A DNA stretch of 64,000 bases from Chara braunii (Eukaryota; Streptophyta; Charophyceae; Charales; Characeae). The DNA is taken from contig BFEA01000290.1 in assembly GCA_003427395.1 (NCBI GenBank), positions 608,884-672,883 on the forward strand, in the 5' to 3' direction. The notes under the pieces were generated by a model. The model was not told the origin of the DNA. It was given only the letters and a program-made list of their open reading frames with translations, and searched no databases. How positions within the stretch are numbered: the stretch's first letter is position 1; every line of letters starts with the position of its first letter. The position numbers and the translations under genes are program-made. Positions 10,922 to 20,303 of the stretch are shown here, piece by piece.

Positions 10922-11812
10922 TTAAGATCTACACAACAACTTATTGACAAATTGAATGAACTCTTCGGGGCATTTGTTTGCAAGTGATTTTGTTTTCTTG
11001 AAGCCTTCCTCTCCTTTTTCATCCTCGCCTCCAAGTGTAGCCGGAAACGACATCACCCAACTCGTTTCTTTGAAATGTCGTCGCTGGTCGATCCACCTCT
11101 CCGAAGTCAATCCTTGATCACAATACCTAGCGAACAAATCAGAAAGGTTGTCGAAGAATGATTCCTTCCACTCTGACGGCTTCTTGTGAGGGTCAGAAAT
11201 GAAGACGAAGTAGTGAAACATTCTCAACATTGCTCTTTCGTGCTTCACCATTTCCACATATGTCTCCATCGAATGTTTCCCGGCAGTGTGAGCAGCTTTA
11301 CTTAGCCTTGGAGCCAGTATGACACTTTCCGCGAGAATGTCTCTCAACAGCTGAATCCTCTCACGCCTCCTCAACGTAGACATAGCCTTCCATGATCTGA
11401 CATCCGGATCGCGCACAACCACGAGGTAACCAGGTCCTCGAGTACCCTGAATCCAGTGCACTGGAACCCAGACTCCTTTTTCCAACTCGAATCCGGGGCC
11501 AGGTCTCGGCGCTTTCCCCGATTCACCTTGTTTGGTGGCAGGCTTCACACCGTCTCTCCCCGGCAACTGTCCACTCACCCAAGCAGAATACACTTGTTGC
11601 ACCTTCTCGAACACATCGTCCGTCGCCCTTGCCAATACCATGTAAGGCCCGAGGTCGGACCACTCCTTGCTCCAAGCCTGAAGTGAAAGAGTAACCAAAT
11701 GATCACTCCCGGTCGCGCGCAGAACCATCGCCACAAACTCTCTGTAATCCTTATTTTTTACGTCTGCAACAGATCCGCTTATAGCTTCTGGATAACCGGC
11801 TATGTGCCACAA
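10922..11812 (-). pseudogene. Middle segment of the methyltransferase-like frame, 296 aa
   Basis: This ORF is in the same frame as 9041-10897: only a TAA at 10922-10924 separates KLLCRS from TGGSHNICMSGQARYIYF. Upstream it continues in frame through a TGA at 11858-11860 and a TAG at 11903-11905 into the segment with the GQHN box. It has well-mixed globular composition, many Trp and basic-aromatic clusters (VWVPVHWIQG; MLRMFHYFVF; SEWKESFFDNLSDLF) and no low complexity, so it was once a folded protein. No domain is recognised. It begins without an ATG at its 5' end, as expected for an internal part of a longer reading frame. Confidence 0.55.
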
Positions 11813-11902
11813 CTTTTGTATGTTCTTAACGATAACAATCTGGTGCGGAGGAGTATTTCATTTGTCCTTCGCATTTTGGAAAATGCTCAAGGTGCAGTAA
11901 TT

Positions 11903-12346
11903 CTACATGCTCCTATCCGGATAGTAAACAGGCCTTGCAGTCCAACAATCCAAACGGAGCTCACAGGCGATATCAGGGCGTTCTTGAGAACATTTTCTCG
12001 CTGCCGCAACATTGTGTTGACCACTAAGAGGGTACCAGTAGTACTTGCGCACGGATTGAAGATCGAATTCGCCGGGCGTCACTCTTCTTGCCCTCACATT
12101 CGTATCGGAAGCGTCAGTATGCATTGTAGCATGTAGCCCAATCAACAAAAGGATAGGTTTCTCGAACAAAGGGAACACAACATGAGAACAATAATCAAAC
12201 ACTCGGCTGACAGCGATGTGTCGGTGTCCACAGCCAAACCAAAAGCACGTGTCATCATTCCCGGGTTCCAATGAATCGAAAAACAATATGAGGACAACAA
12301 CGTCAAACGTGTGTACTTTTGACCACTGAACACATGATGAGAACAA
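11903..12346 (-). pseudogene. Upstream segment with ParB-like GQHN box
   Basis: The last half reads VTPGEFDLQSVRKYYWYPLS followed by GQHNVAAARKCSQ, then continues past in-frame stops at 11903 and 11858 to NTPPHQIVIVKNIQKLWHIA. The pattern 'hydrophobic strand, G(Q/H)xR/N, two or three residues, AA..' resembles the G-x-x-R box of ParB/sulfiredoxin-fold domains. ParB-like domains directly preceding beta-class DNA methyltransferases are a known bacterial and phage architecture, which is why the resemblance is worth recording. The Arg of the usual box is Asn here, so the assignment is tentative. The first 70 residues may be non-coding. Confidence 0.35.
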
Positions 12347-12415
12347 CTAGCAGATACCGCGTATTGTTATCGAAATAACACATTTAGAACAACAATCGCA
12401 ATGCGAATTCCACGA

Positions 12416-12557
12416 GGCTATCTATCGACTACGAGGAATAATCTCGCCGTTGCGGCCATTGCGGCCATTCAGTATGTCGTTTTGGCCATTCAGTATGACG
12501 AAGGCTATCTACCGACTACGGGGAACAATCCCGCCATCGCAGTCATTCAACACGCTA
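12416..12557. repeat. 87-bp tandem duplication
   Basis: ggctatctatcgactacgag at 12416 and ggctatctaccgactacggg at 12503 begin two diverged copies offset by 87 bp (29 codons, frame preserved). Each carries the in-frame TAG of the minus-strand frame, so the stop predates the duplication. A smaller ggccattcagtatg repeat lies inside. Confidence 0.7.
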
Positions 12558-13435
12558 ATTGGCGATCCGAAGGTCAGCTGTTGCGCCGTCTCAGCAAACA
12601 CCGAAATGTATGACATTCGCACGAACCCGGAGTTCCCGACGAGAGAAGCGCCTATAGCATCCCGAATTGAAACGACTTTAGCCTCGACCTCGCGCCATGT
12701 GACAACGTCCTCCACCTGACCACCCACCACGATATCCAGTCTCCCGTCTACCCTTCTTTGAACTAAACACATATCCCTCCCGGACACAGACAACTCGTTC
12801 CTGGACACGTACACGACAGCATCGGTCAAGTTTTTTGCCCTGCTCAAAATGGCAATACAGAGGACCCTACAGAAGATAAAGTATGCCAGACGCAATCTCA
12901 CACAACAATACGAAACTGCTCCTGGCGACAGACCGGGAGATCGCAACGGATAATGATCGAGGAACTGAGAATGTCGCGCACAATCGAGTAACTTATGTTT
13001 CATAACACGGCACCAGGTGCGAGGCGAGGTTGTCACGTATTCGCAGTCCAAAACCCCCACAACACGGCTTATTTTTAGCTTTTTACACAGTAGCGGCAAG
13101 CGCACGGGACGCAGCACATTGAACGGCACGGGAATGTGTTTGCCGAATTCGGACATATTCACGAACTCATAATCGCACGCCCACGGGCATCTCTCCGTCA
13201 TGTTCACCCACTCGCACTCCTCCCACGAGTCCAAATGTTTGTCGCCAAACGGGAGGATTCTCATCCAAGGGTCGCATTCGAAGTCTTTTGGACAAGCGCC
13301 TTCATAGGTTACGCTGCCCTGACATTGTCGAACGTACAGTGCGCAAGGCGGGAAAGGGTGTGCCTTGTGTGCACGCCAAAGTGTTGGGGTCATATTAGAG
13401 ATCTCCATAGCAACAGTGAAGAGAAGACGCCCCAC
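12509..13435 (-). CDS. Unrecognised 308-aa ORF in register with the block downstream
   Basis: The ORF is in the same frame as 11903-12346, separated by stops at 12509, 12422 and 12347. Residues 30-110 are rich in Cys, Trp and acidic residues (CPKDFECDPWMRILPFGDKH, WEECEWVNMTERCPWACDYE), suggesting an extracellular-like or metal-binding fold, but the Cys spacing matches no family I can name. Residues about 180-200 (VSYCCVRLRLAYFIFCRVL) could be a membrane segment or unspliced intron. The N-terminal limit is uncertain because no clear start context is visible and the satellite array begins only about 280 bp upstream. Confidence 0.35.
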   Translation of the reverse strand: MGRLLFTVAMEISNMTPTLWRAHKAHPFPPCALYVRQCQGSVTYEGACPKDFECDPWMRILPFGDKHLDSWEECEWVNMTERCPWACDYEFVNMSEFGKHIPVPFNVLRPVRLPLLCKKLKISRVVGVLDCEYVTTSPRTWCRVMKHKLLDCARHSQFLDHYPLRSPGLSPGAVSYCCVRLRLAYFIFCRVLCIAILSRAKNLTDAVVYVSRNELSVSGRDMCLVQRRVDGRLDIVVGGQVEDVVTWREVEAKVVSIRDAIGASLVGNSGFVRMSYISVFAETAQQLTFGSPISVLNDCDGGIVPRSR

Positions 13436-13709
13436 GGCACAAGGGCAACGGTCAACAACAGCAATAGAACAACCAACAGAAGCATAGAACTATTCACCCC
13501 ACTCCCCCCAACAATGGAAACAAACCAGGCCGCACGACAGCATAATGCACAGAATCTACGTGCGCAATCCACGCCCATAATTCTACGCACACAACCCATG
13601 CACGATCTTCCAGGACATGACGCACGTGACCCATAGCACTGCACACAATCATAAACGATTTGATGACATTGCACCTCGCACAATCTTGTTTCACTAGAGG
13701 ACAGGGAAG
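13436..13709. other. Spacer between decayed block and satellite
   Basis: A-rich, C-rich sequence on the plus strand. Overlapping frames on both strands (13136-13636, 13390-13871) have no domain and no consistent extension. Confidence 0.45.
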
Positions 13710-14845
13710 GATCGTGTTTGACTCGACGACAGGGCACTTGCCTGTCGTGTTCGACTTGACGAACGCAATCGACGATTGTGTTCGACTCAACGATCGTGTT
13801 CGACTCGACGATCGTGTCGGACTCGACGATCGTGTCTGACTCGACGATCGTGTTCGACTCGACGAACGCAATCGACGATCGTGTTCGACTCGACTATCGT
13901 GTTCGACTCGACGATCGTGTTAGACTCGACGATCGTGTCCGACTNGTGTTCGACTCGACGAACGCAATCGACGATCGTGTTCGACTCGACTATCGTGTTC
14001 GACTCGACGATCGTGTTAGACTCGACGATCGTGTCCGACTTGACGATCGTGTTCGATTCGACGATTGTGTTCGACTCGACGAACGCAATCGACGATCGTG
14101 TTCGACTCGACGATCGTGTTCTACTGGATGTCCGGACACGATCGACGATCGTGTTTGACTCGACGATCGTGTTCTACTGGACGTCCGGACACGATCGATG
14201 ATCGTGTCCAACTCGACGTGTTTGACTCGCCTATCGTGTTCGACACGACTATCGTGTTTGACTCGACGAACTCAATCGACAATCGTGTTCGACTCGACGA
14301 TCGTATCCGACTCGACGATCGTGTTCGACTCGACGATCGTTGTTCGACTCGACTATCGTGTTCGACTATTCGATAGTGTTCGACTCCTCGATAGTGTTTG
14401 ACTCGACGATCGGTCACTGTCGTGTTCGACTCGACGATTGGGCAGTGTCGTGTTCGACTCGACTATCGTGTTCGACTCGACGATCGGGCAGTGTCGTGTT
14501 CGACTCGACTATCGTGTTCGACTCGACGATCGGGCAGTGTCGTGTTCGACTCGACTATCGTGTTCAACTCGACGATCGGGCAGTGTCGTGTTCGACTCGA
14601 CAATCGTGTTCGACTCGACGAGCGTGTTCGACTTGACAATCGTCTTTGACTCGACGAGCGTGTTCGACTCGACTGTCGTGTTCGACTCGACAATCAGACA
14701 TCGGGCGCGATCGTGTTCGACTCCATTGTCGGGCACTGTCGTGTTCGACTCGACGATCGGGCACGATCATGTTCGACTCGACGATCGGGCGCGATCGTGT
14801 TCGACTCGACGATCTGGCCCGATCGTGTTCGACTCGACGACCGGA
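13710..14845 (+). repeat. 18-bp satellite, core GTGTTCGACTCGACGATC
   Basis: Dozens of units of about 18 bp, with variants: units with GGGCAGTGTC spacers dominate from 14400 on, and GAACGCAATC spacers punctuate the left part. Because 18 is a multiple of three and the unit lacks stops, all six frames are open, giving FDSTIV, VRLDDR, CSTRRS and on the other strand RSSSRT, VEHDRR and ESNTIV repeats. These open frames are a consequence of the repeat, not evidence of genes. The core TCGTGTTCGACTCGAC also occurs in the coding-like repeat at 8.15-8.6 kb. Confidence 0.95.
13850..14040. other. Probable assembly duplication around a 1-bp N gap
   Basis: The 95 bases 13850-13944 and the 95 bases 13946-14040 are identical as far as I can read, and a single N at 13945 separates them. 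Satellite units elsewhere in the array differ from each other, so perfect identity exactly up to the N suggests two overlapping contig ends that were abutted instead of merged. Confidence 0.8.
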
Positions 14846-15684
14846 AGTGCCACGTGGCGTTACGTGGTTGCATCTGGGCTGCGTGGTTATGTCCTCACCG
14901 TCCGATCCTTCAAACTCGGGGTGCACCGCTGTGGTTGTGCGTCGCGATCTTGGGCCGTATGCTCGCTCCGTCGTCGCGCTGAACAGGCCTCTCGACAGTG
15001 CTGTGGTCCACCGTCGCATCGAGCAGGTGGTCTGCTATGCACGGACCGAATCCCTACGCTCCATTGCTACGCTGTACACGAGCCTCCACTGCGTTGCGCT
15101 GTGGCACGAGCCTCCGCTGCGCTGCGCTACTGCTGCGTTGCCGAACTGAAACGAAAATGGGAACTGGTGGCCCTCCCTCATATATATAGTTTTTCGGGAG
15201 GGCCTATCGCAGGGAACCTGCTGGCCGTCCGATCCGGGGATACTGACGGTCGGGATGTTCCAATGGGGAGTGGTGGGCCTGCCTCATATATGTGGTTTTC
15301 CGGGTGGGCCCTCCCCGCGCGCCTGCTGGCCGTCCGATCCGGGAATACGGACGGTCGGGACGATCCAATCACTGCAGTCGGCCGTGATCGTTTTCCCCCC
15401 TTGGCGAGAGCGGAGGCGTGTGGATGACGTTCAACTGCAGAGCAGAAATGCGATTCTCGTACATGAGTACCCTCGACATTGTGTCATTGTTCACGTTCTG
15501 GGAGAATCAGCGCAGCGGTCCGCCAACGTCGACACGACAACTGCCCCGCTCTCCAGGTTAGTGCTGCTTCGGCCAACACGCCCCCCCCCCCCTACGAGAG
15601 AAAGAGAAAAGCCTCCGTGGACAGCCGTGTCCAGTGCTGGTTTATCGGTGACGTCAACAAGTTTTCTCCAACACTTTCACCACA
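14846..15684. other. GC-rich spacer between the two satellites
   Basis: Open frames that enter from the satellites continue here but have no domain. A two-copy repeat is listed separately. A C run lies at about 15582. No gene is supported. Confidence 0.5.
15158..15366. repeat. Two-copy 104-bp repeat with internal hairpins
   Basis: Copy one (from about 15158) and copy two (from about 15262) share tgggaRTggtgg, cctcatatat, gcctgctggccgtccgatcc and gacggtcggga. Each contains inverted arms such as GGCCCTCCC/GGGAGGGCC and CCGTCC/GGACGG. Confidence 0.7.
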
Positions 15685-16290
15685 GTCGTCGTGTCGAACA
15701 CGATGGTCGATACGGTCGTCGTCGTGTCAAACACGATGGTCGTCGTGTTGAACACGATCGTTGTCGTGTCCGACACGCTGGTCGTCGTGTCAAACACGAT
15801 GGTCGTCGTGTTGAACACAATCGTTGTTGTGTCTGACACGCTGGTCGTCGTGTTGAACACGATCGTTGTCGTGCCTAACACACTGGTCGTCGTGTCAAAC
15901 ATGATGGTCGTCGTGTTGAACACGGTCATCGTCGTGTCGAACTTGATGGTCGTCGTGTCGAACACGCTGGTTGTCGTGTCGAACACGATCGTCGTCAGGT
16001 CGAACGACGAACACGATCTCCATCGTGTCGAACACGGCCGTCATCGTGTCGAGCACGCTCGTCGTCTTGTCTGGCTCATTGTCGTGCACGGCTGTCGTCG
16101 TGTCGAACACGACCGCCATTGTATCGAGCACGGCCGTCTTCGTGTCAGACACGATCGTCGACGATGGTCGTCGTGTCCTGCACGATGGTCGTCGGGTCGG
16201 ACACGGTGGCCGTCGTGCCGAGCACGGTGGTCGTCGTGTACGCCACGGTGGTCGTGTCGAACGCCATCACGGTCGTGTCGAACACCCTGC
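15685..16290 (+). repeat. 21-bp satellite, core GTCGTCGTGTCGAACACGAT
   Basis: About 28 units of 21 bp with substitutions. The shared stretch TCGAACACGATCGTC is the reverse complement of the core of the 18-bp satellite at 13.7-14.8 kb, so the two arrays are related and lie in opposite orientation about 840 bp apart. Frames through it encode VVVSNT-type repeats and are not taken as genes. Confidence 0.92.
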
Positions 16291-16587
16291 TCTTTTTCGC
16301 CACGACCCCCACCTACATTTCGACTTGCACAGAGTTTAGTGTGGGTTGCGCCAGCAGAACATAGTGCCCGGGTGACTGTCTTTTGTCTCTTGTAGCATTG
16401 ACTGCTTGTTACGAGATTGCACCATGACCCCCACCTTGTAATATACAATGGAGCTCCGGTCGTGTTGGGCGCGACATTGGAGTTGCCGCAGTCGTTTGCC
16501 TTCTCAACCTAGCTATCTGGAAACCCGTCGTGCGCCGTGGAACGAACTCTGCGTGAATTTTGCTTTGAATCCTCAGAGTCTGGTACC

Positions 16588-16800
16588 CGGGAATCAAGAC
16601 GGGGGACCCTTCTGTGTTGGGCGAGGTGGTCGCGTTGCCACGATGGTTTTCCTGCTCACTCGTGAGAGTTTTCCTGCCTGCTCTTTGTGGGTGGTGAGTG
16701 CCACGCGTGCCGGAAATCAAGATGGGGGATCCTTCCGTGTTGGGCGAGGCGGTCGCTTTGCCACGATGGTACGGTCGCATTGCCACGATGGTATTCATGC
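16588..16800. repeat. Direct repeat of about 75-100 bp
   Basis: gggaatcaagacgggggacc at 16588 and ggaaatcaagatgggggatc at 16707 start two copies that both continue with gtgttgggcgagg, ttgccacgatgg and tgctcactcgtg. The second copy carries a short internal duplication (ggtcgc(a/t)ttgccacgatgg). Confidence 0.75.
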
Positions 16801-16827
16801 TCACTCGTGGCACTTTTCCTCCCCGCT

Positions 16828-17057
16828 CAAGTTGGTGTAACCGTCAAATTTTATGGTGGTGTATTGGATAATGTAAGCTTTAGTGATCCTGCTACTGTTA
16901 AAAAATATGTTCGACGTGCTCAATTAGGAGAAATATTTGAATTCCATCGCACTACTTTAAAATCAGATAGAGTTTTTCGTAGTGGCCCGAGGGGTTGGTT
17001 TACATTTGGTCATCTTTGCTTTGCATTTCTTATCTTTTTTGGTCACTGCGTGGGTGG
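16828..17057 (+). pseudogene. psbB: Nuclear plastid DNA: psbB (CP47) fragment
   Basis: The sequence reads [51 protein letters not shown] and [17 protein letters not shown] in one open frame. This is the conserved lumenal-loop-to-membrane part of the photosystem II core antenna protein CP47, roughly residues 300-380 of about 508. AT-rich third positions contrast sharply with the GC-rich surroundings. Several residues that are normally invariant are changed (for example LKSDRV and GHLCF), so it is not a recent transfer. Flanks match each other: gtgggtggtgagtgccacg at 16687 and gtgggtggtgattaccacg at 17049. The fragment is far too short for function; the frame 16687-17103 that includes it is a chance fusion. 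Confidence 0.92.
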
Positions 17058-17955
17058 TGATTACCACGTGTGTCCAGTCGCTGCAGTTCCTGAAGTAATA
17101 TAGAATCTTTCCTATCAATGCCCTCGTGCCAAGCTGTGTGCTGCGCGCCAGAGTCTTCGCCGTTCCGCTGTTGGTGCCCGCTGGGTTTTGCACGCCTGGG
17201 TCTCTGCCTTTCCGAAGCTGGTGTCTGACATGACATGTGCTGCGTTTCCTGTTGCGCGTCAAGATCTCCGCCTTTTCAATGTTGTTGCATGTTGTGTTTC
17301 CGGTTGATGGTGCCCCGACTCGACATGTGCTACGCTTCCCACTGTCGTTCGATCTCCGACTTGGACAGACTCTTTCGCGTGTATTGCGCCTTTGGCACGG
17401 ATTGGGCCTGAGGACTGGATTGCTGCCCAGATTCAACGGTCGTGTGTTATCCTCTCTTGGATGTTTCATGTTCCCCTCCGTCCAGTGTAGGGCTGTGTTT
17501 CTCAGGGTCATTTATAGGGCTGTGTTTCTCGCTGTTGTGTAGGGATGGTTGTCTGCTCCATTTCATTTGACAATGGTCCGCTGTCTTGTTGTCGCAGACA
17601 CGTCTCGTGCATGGCTTGTGGTGTGCATGCTATACCACGGCAGGCTTGCAGCACAACCTTCGAAAGCATGGACTGTGTGGCGTCTAATACAATGCTCAAT
17701 GAGGATTTTCCTCCACCACACCTGCCAATGTGTTCACAAGATGTTCGAAGTGGTCACGAACATGTCGATAATGCTCCGGAATCTCCTGCTCGTAAGAGGT
17801 CACGAAATATTGTGTGTGCGGACACTACATGTGAAAGTGCGTATCATGTCCTTTGATGCCCGGTTCGAACCTGTGATGCAGAGAGTGCTGAAGGTCAGGA
17901 GGGTAAGGTCTCCTCTACTGACAACGACGCATCCGATGTAGATCGTGTTGTATGG
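17058..17955. other. Uncharacterised stretch before the transposase relic
   Basis: Frames on both strands (17237-17542, 17545-17941) overlap. The part from about 17545 with CRRHVSCMACGVHA and SPARKRSRN could be an N-terminal region of the transposase-like gene that follows, but I cannot support it. Confidence 0.35.
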
Positions 17956-20303
17956 GTGCCGAGGAGTTCACTTCGAGATTTCGAGTACACAGGTTTTCTG
18001 TTTGGTGAGAGTGATGAAGGTGGTTCAGATTCAAGTGCTTCAGTGTCGTCTAGTGCTGATAGTTCTCCAGATAAAACCGATCTTCCGCAAACGTACGCTG
18101 ACCGGAACAATGACCACTGTTGTCGAAATGATGATGATAATTGTGACGTGATCTCTGATTTCGATGACATTTTTCAAAAACGTCTGTCCTCATAGAAGCA
18201 TCCTTATACTTTTCGTCTCAGAATGCCGCGGTCAAAAAAGATTCTGCAATCAGTTCATAGAAAACTCACCAAAAAGCACTGGCGAGTGTGCGTGGGCAGG
18301 TTTGTTGTAAGCGAGAGTGTTGCGCTCAAATGACCCTGGACGACATCAAAGTTGTCCGAAGCGCATACTACTCTAAGAACGAGCAGAGCAGGGATGCGTG
18401 GTGGGTTGAAACGTTGAAGAGGTTCACCTTCATAGAAGATTAAAAGGAGATTGTTCAACCTATTGTGGGGAGACGAAAGGTGTGGATTAGTGCTTGGTGT
18501 TTCACATTGGGTGTATGTAGGAATACATTTCTCAAAAAAAGGATGACTTTGTCAAAAGGCTACAATATGTCGGAGCATGGCAGTACTTGACTCAGACGCA
18601 CATCAGCAACATATGCGACGATGTACGGGAAACTAAGCTCCTTCGTGCGAGACAACGGAGATTCCATGCCCAATGACATGAAGATCAAAGAGGGGGAATC
18701 AAGAGTGGTGTTGAGATTGCCTGCTTGCTATAACAAGGTTGATATTTATAAGTTGCTAAAGTCGCAATTCGACAACATGGGTGCTCCTTGTGTTTCTGTC
18801 CAAGTTTTTTACAACATGTGGAGAACGCAGTTCTGGCATGTGAAATTTCATGACATTGATCAAAACTTTGCGAAATGCGAGAAATATGTTGAATACAAAG
18901 AATCTATCAATTCTGCAAAGTTCGTGCGTGTGCGTTAGTCCTTTGTTTCGTTACGCGAGAAACACTTGGACTTGCAGCTCCAACATCGTGCTACGTATGA
19001 GGTGTGGAAGGATAAGTCGAAGAGACCGGGTTCCAACAGTTTGTGCATCATCATTGACGGCATGGACCAAAGCAAGACCAGCATTCCACACTTTGGCGGA
19101 GAGAACAAATCGAAGGCATTCGCAAATATTCCGATGTTGAAAACGAATCTAACAGTTATTATTGCACACAGCCGCTCACCATCGGTTCATGCTCACACAT
19201 GGTACCCTTGCTATCCACATGATTCTAATGTTGTATTGTTATCCATTATGAAAGTTCTTCACGACATCCAGACGACGAGTGACTTGCCTCCTAAACTTAG
19301 GATACAAGCTGACAACTGTTGGAAAGAAAACAAAAACAGATACGTTTTGGCACTCGCTGCAGCTTTGGTGCAATTTGGCTTCTTCAAAGAAGTCGGTTTT
19401 ATGTTAGTGGGACACACACATATGGACGTTGATGCCACTTTCAGTCATTTCTCTCGCAAATTGAAAATGCACGATGCATATACCATGCTCGACCTCTTCA
19501 AGCTCATTGCCAGTTCTAAAAAAGAACGTCCATCGTGCACATTCATGGATGAAATTGTTGATTGGCGAGTTGTTGTTAAGCCCTTCCTGGTCAAGAGACT
19601 TACCGGTCATACTCGTCCACATGCATTTAGGTTTTATATGCAGGATGACAATTTTGTGTTCCAGTGGAAAGAGTATTGCACTTCTCCTGAATGGTCTGCT
19701 CCAGTCTATTGCTTTAAACGAGATGGAAACAAAGCATATGCTGGACCCGAACGACCATTCGTGGCATCACCTGTTCCGCCGTCAGCTTCTCTGCCTACTA
19801 AAGATAGGAATTCGGATTTCGAATCGGGAATTGAAGGTGTGAAGATGTTTGTTGGGTGGATGGTGAACAAGCGGCACGAGTGGTTGGGACTGAAAGATGA
19901 GGTTAGCTTCTCAAAGGAGAGTGCTCTTTCACACTGGAAAATTTTCCTCGAGACAGTCGAGGAGCATTACGGGTCTGGGTTTGCGAAAACTTCACTCAAG
20001 GCTGGCTTCTGGCCCTCACAAGACAAAATTAAGAAGGATGATCCAGATGATATTGATATTGTCTTCCTCTTGAAGAGCAATGAGAATCAGGAGCCGTTGT
20101 TCGTTGGACCCGCCAATGAGCGTCCAAAGGCGGAGCTCAACCCAGTTGTGGATGTCGAAAAAGGTCAATTCGTTCTCTTGCGTCCTTCTCAAGATGCTAT
20201 CGATGAGGGAGTTCATGTACGGACGGGTAGAGTCATTTCCGATGTAGACAACGAAATGAAGTCGTCAACTTTCAATCATATTCTTATAGAATATTATTGC
20301 TAA
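17956..20303 (+). pseudogene. DDE-like transposase relic (DUF7869-type)
   Basis: From 18266 to 20303 one frame runs with stops at 18441 (TAA), 18588 (TGA) and 18936 (TAG). It encodes CCKRECCAQMTLDDIKVVRS, an interior with VVLRLPACYNKVDIYKLL, then the diagnostic blocks IIDGMDQSKTSIPHF, LKTNLTVIIAHSRS, ADNCWKENKNRYVL and VGHTHMDVDATFSHFSRKL. The three acidic sites in DGMDQ, ADNxxKENKN and GHTHxDVD form the pattern I associate with the DUF7869 family of transposon-derived proteins in plants, oomycetes and animals, probably an RNase H-like fold. The N-terminal acidic Ser-rich part (17956-18193, SDEGGSDSSASVSSSADSSP) joins through another stop and a frameshift near 18270. All catalytic-type residues survive, but four stops make it a pseudogene. 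Family name is from memory. Confidence 0.75.

Noticed and set aside
13776-15427. Long plus-strand frames of 98-329 codons encoding FDSTIV, VRLDDR or CSTRRS repeats
   Set aside because: All six frames are open because the satellite period is 18 bp without stops; repetitive peptides change frame between units and no unique domain follows.
13710-16290. CRISPR-like array
   Set aside because: Units are contiguous short tandem repeats without unique spacers, in an evidently eukaryotic sequence.
15654-16448. Val/Ser/Asn/Thr repeat frames (VVVSNT) that could look like a structural protein
   Set aside because: Same reason: 21-bp satellite open in several frames on both strands.
17860-17880. GGTTCGAACC, a tRNA B-box-like word
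   Set aside because: No acceptor, D or anticodon stem can be built around it.
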